Assembly (NCBI RefSeq): GCF_009801115.1
Contig: NZ_VTOL01000014.1
Location: 1-64,000 of the forward strand
Direction of reading: 5' to 3'
Length of the DNA stretch: 64,000 bases
Source: Dyadobacter sp. 3J3
GTDB lineage: Bacteria; Bacteroidota; Bacteroidia; Cytophagales; Spirosomataceae
In this document: positions 60,075-64,000 of the stretch, piece by piece
Numbering within the stretch: position 1 is the first letter of the stretch
Layout of the letters: each line of letters opens with the position of its first letter
The notes under the pieces: model-generated
Told to the model about the DNA's origin: nothing
Seen by the model: the letters and a program-made list of their open reading frames with translations, nothing else
The model's database searches: none
Translations under genes and position numbers: made by a program

Positions 60075-61085
60075 TTACGCTTCCTGTTCAACACCAACTA
60101 AATCATGTTTAGCAAGAAATTCAGCTATTTGAACTGTATTCGTAGCAGCTCCTTTACGAAGGTTATCCGCAACGATCCACAAGTTCAAAGTTTTTGGCTG
60201 AGACTCATCACGACGGATACGTCCTACAAAAGTTTCGTCTTTTCCATGTGCTGTTAACGGCATAGGGTATAGGGAATTTTTTGGATCGTCCTGAATGATA
60301 ACCCCTTCTGCTTCGCTCAAAATCTTACGAACTTCATCCAAATCAAATTCATTTTCGAATTCAATATTAACAGCTTCGGAGTGACCGCCGATTGTTGGAA
60401 TACGAACCGTTGTTGCTGTTACAGCAATGCTATCGTCTCCCATGATTTTCTTTGTCTCGTTTGTCATCTTCATTTCCTCTTTGGTATAACCATTGTCAAG
60501 GAACACGTCGATGTGTGGCAAAACATTTAAATCAATCGGGTGCGGATACACTTTTGAAACGCTGTGATCACCTGCACGTTCAGCAAAAAGCTGATCAACG
60601 GCTGCCTTTCCGGTACCAGTCACCGATTGGTATGTTGAAACAACAACACGTTTGATTTTATATTTTTGATGCAACGGATGCAAAACCACTACCATCTGAA
60701 TGGTTGAACAGTTAGGATTCGCTATAATTTTATCTTCTTTCGTCAACGTAATCGCATTGATTTCTGGCACTACGAGTTTTTTCGTAGGGTCCATTCTCCA
60801 CGCAGAAGAGTTGTCGATAACGGTAATTCCAGCCGCAGCAAATTTTGGCGCAAGCTCCAAAGAAGTACCACCTCCTGCCGAAAATATCGCGATTTCAGGC
60901 TTGGCTGCAATGGCATCCTCAAATCCGATTATCTTAATCTGTTTACCCTTGAATGTAATTTCCTTACCAACAGATCTTTCTGATGCAACGGCCAATAATT
61001 CCGTCACCGGGAAGTTACGCTCTTCGAGCACTTTGAGGATTTCGCCGCCTACCAAACCGGTAGCGCCTACTACTGCGATTTTCAT
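60075..61085 (-). CDS. asd: Aspartate-semialdehyde dehydrogenase
   Basis: NADPH-dependent enzyme that reduces aspartyl phosphate to the semialdehyde, a branch point for lysine, threonine, methionine and diaminopimelate. At 336 residues it has normal length. Nucleotide motif GATGLVGGEILKVLEER (about 7-23), catalytic Cys in ANPNCSTIQMV (about residue 128), and active-site His in IPTIGGHSEAVNIEF. No lysine pathway genes are adjacent. Confidence 0.96.
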   Translation of the reverse strand: MKIAVVGATGLVGGEILKVLEERNFPVTELLAVASERSVGKEITFKGKQIKIIGFEDAIAAKPEIAIFSAGGGTSLELAPKFAAAGITVIDNSSAWRMDPTKKLVVPEINAITLTKEDKIIANPNCSTIQMVVVLHPLHQKYKIKRVVVSTYQSVTGTGKAAVDQLFAERAGDHSVSKVYPHPIDLNVLPHIDVFLDNGYTKEEMKMTNETKKIMGDDSIAVTATTVRIPTIGGHSEAVNIEFENEFDLDEVRKILSEAEGVIIQDDPKNSLYPMPLTAHGKDETFVGRIRRDESQPKTLNLWIVADNLRKGAATNTVQIAEFLAKHDLVGVEQEA

Positions 61086-61169
61086 TCTAAAACCAGGATT
61101 AATGTGATTTGTAAAATTGTCTGTAACTCAACAAATTCCGATAAAAATTGCCGTATTTGAAAAGTGGTG

Positions 61170-61177
61170 CAAATTTA
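61170..61177 (-). promoter_or_regulatory. -7 promoter box of asd
   Basis: TAAATTTG on the minus strand, an exact match, 85 bases upstream of the asd start. A TTTG (61196 to 61193) lies 15 bases further up, shorter than the usual spacer. Confidence 0.5.
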
Positions 61178-61278
61178 CGAGGATTTTAATAACAAATTGC
61201 GTTTTTATTGTACAAATGCTTTGAAGCTAAAATATTGAATTTTGATTTTTGAGAAATGAATTCGTTTATCCGGCAAAT

Positions 61279-61354
61279 TATATGTCACCCCGTTGGGGTT
61301 TTGTGATATTCGGGGTCTCAATTTTCTATAATAATGTCATCCCTTCGGGATTAT
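61279..61354 (+). repeat. REP-like unit, distant copy of the 29.3 kb family
   Basis: TATGTCACCCCGTTGGGGTTT, then about 20 bases, then TTTTCTATAATAATGTCATC and CCTTCGGGATT. This is the same two-part layout (CCC...GGG hairpin, AT-rich core, CCTTCGGGA palindrome) as the units at 29,281-29,840. Confidence 0.8.
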
Positions 61355-61478
61355 GGATACACGAATTGACGAATACTAAAATTGTATCAGGCAACTGAAT
61401 TTCGAATTAAAGTTATATCAAAAAATCACCGGCATTTACCAAATATAACGTACCTGCCAAAAATGTTTCTCCAATTCA

Positions 61479-61553
61479 CAATCCCGAAGGGATGACATTA
61501 TTATAGAAACGAATGTTTCATGATTGCCCTAACCCGGAACGGGTGACATAACC
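61479..61553 (-). repeat. REP-like unit in inverted orientation
   Basis: On the minus strand it reads GGTTATGTCACCCGTTCCGG (61552 to 61533), then after about 30 bases TTTCTATAATAATGTCATCC and CTTCGGGATTG. It faces the unit at 61279, giving a 275-base inverted pair (BIME-like) around 124 bases without coding potential. Confidence 0.8.
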
Positions 61554-61609
61554 TTTGCAAAATCTGTTTTTACTTCAAAACAAGCTCACTTAACATTCAT
61601 TATAGCATA

Positions 61610-62185
61610 CTAAAATTGCACAATTCCGAAAGGCGTAACGCAATAATTCATAGCCACATCAAACGCATCAAGATCAGTAATTTCTTCTTCTGCCTCAAAA
61701 AATGACAGCCCAATTTTAATAACATCAGGATTACATTGGATCAGAAACCGATCATAATATCCACCCCCATACCCAACCCGGAAACCTTTTTTGTCAAAAG
61801 CCAACAAGGGTATAAGCACAGCGTCAATTTCAATTGGTAAAACTTTGAGTGAAGTTTCGGCATCTGGCTCAGGAATATGCCATTGATTATTAATTAGTAT
61901 CGTTTCGGGTGTTAACAGATAATGTTCCATTTCCTTCGTACCCGGGATGATTCTTGGAACAATGATTTTTATCTGATCGAAGTGGCTAAGGAAAGAAATA
62001 ATCCGCCATGTATCAATTTCATTTTTACCTATTTGTGGTAGAAATATGTGTATTGTTTTTGCTGTACTGCTTTTGAAAAAAAATGTGAAATTCGTCAAAA
62101 TAGCTTCATTTTTTTCTTCAATTTCGTTTTCAGAAAGCTCCTTTCTCTTTTTTAAAAACGCAGTACGCAAAAAGGATTTGTTCAT
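61610..62185 (-). CDS. fau: 5-formyltetrahydrofolate cyclo-ligase
   Basis: ATP-dependent enzyme (MTHFS) that recycles 5-formyl-THF to 5,10-methenyl-THF. At 191 residues, normal size. The phosphate/folate loop [13 protein letters not shown] (about residues 136-148) and the N-terminal [16 protein letters not shown] with its basic residues are typical. It lies beside the REP-like pair at its 3' side and has no operon partner. Confidence 0.92.
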   Translation of the reverse strand: MNKSFLRTAFLKKRKELSENEIEEKNEAILTNFTFFFKSSTAKTIHIFLPQIGKNEIDTWRIISFLSHFDQIKIIVPRIIPGTKEMEHYLLTPETILINNQWHIPEPDAETSLKVLPIEIDAVLIPLLAFDKKGFRVGYGGGYYDRFLIQCNPDVIKIGLSFFEAEEEITDLDAFDVAMNYCVTPFGIVQF

Positions 62186-62456
62186 AACGCAGGGCTGAAA
62201 TTAATTGTGCGGGTTATTATTAAGCGTCAATATTAGAAAATTTATTGAGCGATCTTACACATTTTACAAGAAACCGGGTAGATGGGGTTTTCAGCCGCTT
62301 TTATAGGACAATAATACAGTTTAGGCATTACAAATTTTGAAAGAATGAATTATAAATTCAAACTAACTTAGCGTTCTGTTTCGCCTTTTCAGTCTATAAT
62401 TGTACTTTCACAGTCGCATTTCAATATCTTTAACTTTCGAATAGTAAATAATAATC

Positions 62457-63668
62457 ATGAGCAAAATTAAAGTTGCAAATCCCGTAGTAGAGTTGGACGG
62501 AGATGAGATGACTAGAATCATCTGGAAGTTTATTAAAGAAAAACTTATTTTACCATATTTGGACGTAGATATTAAGTACTACGATTTAGGTATTGAATAT
62601 CGTGATGAAACCAACGATCAGGTTACGATCGATTCTGCTAATGCGATTAAAGAATTCGGTGTAGGTATCAAATGTGCTACCATTACACCTGACGAAGACC
62701 GCGTTAAGGAATTCAACCTGAAACAAATGTGGAAATCTCCAAACGGAACAATCCGTAATATTTTGGATGGAACTGTTTTCCGTGAGCCTATCGTGATGAG
62801 CAATGTACCTCGTTTGGTAACAAACTGGACTGCTCCTATCATCGTTGGACGTCACGCTTTTGGCGATCAATACAAAGCAACGGATTTCGTTGTGCCAGGA
62901 AAAGGAAAACTTACTGTTAAGTTTGAAGGTGAAGACGGACAGGTAATTGAGCACGAAGTGTACCAATTCCAGGGGCCGGGTGTTGCCATGGCGATGTACA
63001 ACGTGGACGAGTCGATCCGTGGTTTTGCACGTTCTTGTTTCAATGTAGCAATGGGCAAAGGATGGCCTTTGTACCTTTCTACTAAAAACACCATTTTGAA
63101 AAAATACGATGGCCGTTTCAAAGATATTTTCCAGGAAATTTACGACACTGAATTTGCAGGAAAAGTACATTACGAGCACCGTCTGATTGATGACATGGTT
63201 GCTTCTGCGCTTAAATGGGAAGGTAACTTTGTTTGGGCTTGTAAAAATTATGACGGAGACGTTCAGTCGGATACCGTTGCACAAGGATTTGGATCTCTTG
63301 GTTTGATGACTTCTGTATTGTTGACTCCAGATGGAAATACTTTGGAAGCGGAGGCTGCACATGGAACGGTGACGCGTCACTACCGTGAGTACCAAAAAGG
63401 AAGACCAACTTCAACAAATCCAATTGCTTCCATCTTTGCATGGACACGTGGATTGGAATTCCGTGGTAAACTTGACGGAAACCAGCCATTGATCGATTTC
63501 TGCCAGACGCTTGAAAAAGTTTGTGTTGAAACGGTTGAAAGTGGAAAAATGACAAAGGATTTGGCTGTTTGTATTCACGGAAATAAAGTGAATCACGGAG
63601 AGCATTACCTTTATACTGAGGAATTCCTTGAAGCAATTAACGACAATTTGCAAGCTGCATTAGCCTAA
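62457..63668 (+). CDS. icd: NADP-dependent isocitrate dehydrogenase, eukaryotic-like type
   Basis: TCA-cycle enzyme converting isocitrate to 2-oxoglutarate, 403 residues. The opening [32 protein letters not shown] and [20 protein letters not shown], together with the metal Asp pair in [16 protein letters not shown] and [15 protein letters not shown], are those of the homodimeric eukaryotic-type (IDH1/IDH2-like) branch, not of E. coli Icd. The protein starts [10 protein letters not shown]. It ends at a strong terminator. Confidence 0.96.
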   Translation: MSKIKVANPVVELDGDEMTRIIWKFIKEKLILPYLDVDIKYYDLGIEYRDETNDQVTIDSANAIKEFGVGIKCATITPDEDRVKEFNLKQMWKSPNGTIRNILDGTVFREPIVMSNVPRLVTNWTAPIIVGRHAFGDQYKATDFVVPGKGKLTVKFEGEDGQVIEHEVYQFQGPGVAMAMYNVDESIRGFARSCFNVAMGKGWPLYLSTKNTILKKYDGRFKDIFQEIYDTEFAGKVHYEHRLIDDMVASALKWEGNFVWACKNYDGDVQSDTVAQGFGSLGLMTSVLLTPDGNTLEAEAAHGTVTRHYREYQKGRPTSTNPIASIFAWTRGLEFRGKLDGNQPLIDFCQTLEKVCVETVESGKMTKDLAVCIHGNKVNHGEHYLYTEEFLEAINDNLQAALA

Positions 63669-63683
63669 TTGTTTTTGAATATT

Positions 63684-63723
63684 AAAAAAGCTGCCGGTTC
63701 GTTACAGAGCTGGCAGCTTTTTT
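63684..63723 (+). terminator. Intrinsic terminator of icd
   Basis: Arms AAAAAAGCTGCC (63684-63695) and GGCAGCTTTTTT (63712-63723), followed by another T, 15 bases after the icd stop. Confidence 0.9.
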
Positions 63724-63812
63724 TGTAGATACTTATTGAAAATGTTACTTTAGGATATAGTTAGAAAATACTTAGATCTTTTCATTCCGGGCACGGATTT
63801 TATATTTTGAGC

Positions 63813-63820
63813 TAAATTTG
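63813..63820 (+). promoter_or_regulatory. -7 box of the right-edge gene
   Basis: TAAATTTG, an exact TAnnTTTG match, 25 bases before the TTG start at 63846. A short leader would result. Confidence 0.4.
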
Positions 63821-63845
63821 ATCCTTATTTAACCGAATTTTCAAC

Positions 63846-64000
63846 TTGTTCAAAGCCTTAATACTAATTTTTTTCTTTCCTTTTTGCGGCATTTTGTGTT
63901 GTAGTGTCCACGCACAGGTAGTGGTTCCGGCACAAAATTCGTTGCGGGTAGAAACCAGTATTATTCCCGATACGGCAAAAGCAACCGAAGTTGAGGAAAA
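63846..64000 (+). CDS. N-terminal part of a secreted protein, cut by the window edge
   Basis: An open frame from TTG at 63846 to the right edge. It begins with a Sec signal peptide, LFKALILIFFFPFCGILCCS then VHAQ, and continues VVVPAQNSLRVETSIIPDTAKATEVEE. No ATG is in frame between the upstream stop and the signal peptide, so TTG is the likely start. The mature part seen is too short to assign. Confidence 0.6.
   Translation, partial: MFKALILIFFFPFCGILCCSVHAQVVVPAQNSLRVETSIIPDTAKATEVEE

Noticed and set aside
62186-62456. Region between fau and icd
   Set aside because: Only a weak -7-like TAACTTTC (62431-62438) is present, one base off consensus, so no promoter is called.
62586-63395. 269-codon ORF antisense to icd
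   Set aside because: Complement of a strongly conserved housekeeping gene; no family resemblance.

Overview
The window looks like chromosomal DNA of an AT-rich Bacteroidota bacterium, most likely a member of Cytophagales close to Dyadobacter/Spirosoma. The genus is an inference from protein style; no search was run. The support is: promoter-like TAnnTTTG boxes upstream of many genes, very few Shine-Dalgarno sites, lineage-typical families (DUF4301, DUF4292, DUF5723, macroglobulin/TonB-plug proteins, GT3 glycogen synthase, split atpDC), and many lipoprotein or Sec signal peptides.

Layout. 1-282: probable promoter and boxA leader of an rRNA operon running left off the edge. 283-6351: accessory, lineage-specific region. 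It holds a propeller-like lipoprotein, then an operon of one lipoprotein gene and three tandem copies of a multi-pass membrane protein gene. Between the copies lie decayed 3' ends of the lipoprotein gene. Two small LuxR-type regulator ORFs and a small conserved protein follow. 6691-20060: PcrA/UvrD helicase, DUF4301 protein, Lrp regulator, GDP-fucose synthase, a MORN-like protein, a large membrane protein, a PBP4-type carboxypeptidase, RecQ and a DUF5723 protein. 20063-26616: a YoeB-type toxin-antitoxin pair, DUF6787 protein, pseudouridine synthase, PanB, and an envelope operon (TPR lipoprotein, DUF4292 lipoprotein, EnvC-like protein with a dead LytM site). 26770-30151: a macroglobulin/TonB-plug protein, then a REP-like repeat array beside a truncated RAYT transposase. 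30209-42620: amino-acid permease, ATP synthase beta and epsilon, orphan DUF433 antitoxin, a TM-TPR protein, an ABC ATPase, a 42-residue protein, a second pseudouridine synthase, an outer-membrane barrel, exported MsrA and HemJ. 42627-54741: beta-CASP ribonuclease-like protein, Hpt, TPR protein, M20 dipeptidase, PlsY, a 1555-residue secreted protein of unknown role, PrmA and a HepT/MntA pair. 54872-64000: glycogen synthase, GHL10 glycosidase-like lipoprotein, a lone nuoD, Asd, 5-formyl-THF cyclo-ligase, NADP isocitrate dehydrogenase and the start of a secreted protein.

Most of the window is housekeeping and envelope biology in short transcription units, many closed by clear intrinsic terminators. 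The most unusual features are: (i) the tandem triplication at 1.7-5.2 kb, where each extra copy keeps a 36-codon open tail of the upstream gene that ends in the same ATGA coupling overlap and now has its own ATG; (ii) a REP-like repeat family seen both next to the RAYT remnant (29.3-29.8 kb) and 31 kb away (61.3-61.55 kb); (iii) the 1555-residue beta-rich secreted protein. No tRNA gene, CRISPR array, prophage or intact insertion sequence was seen.
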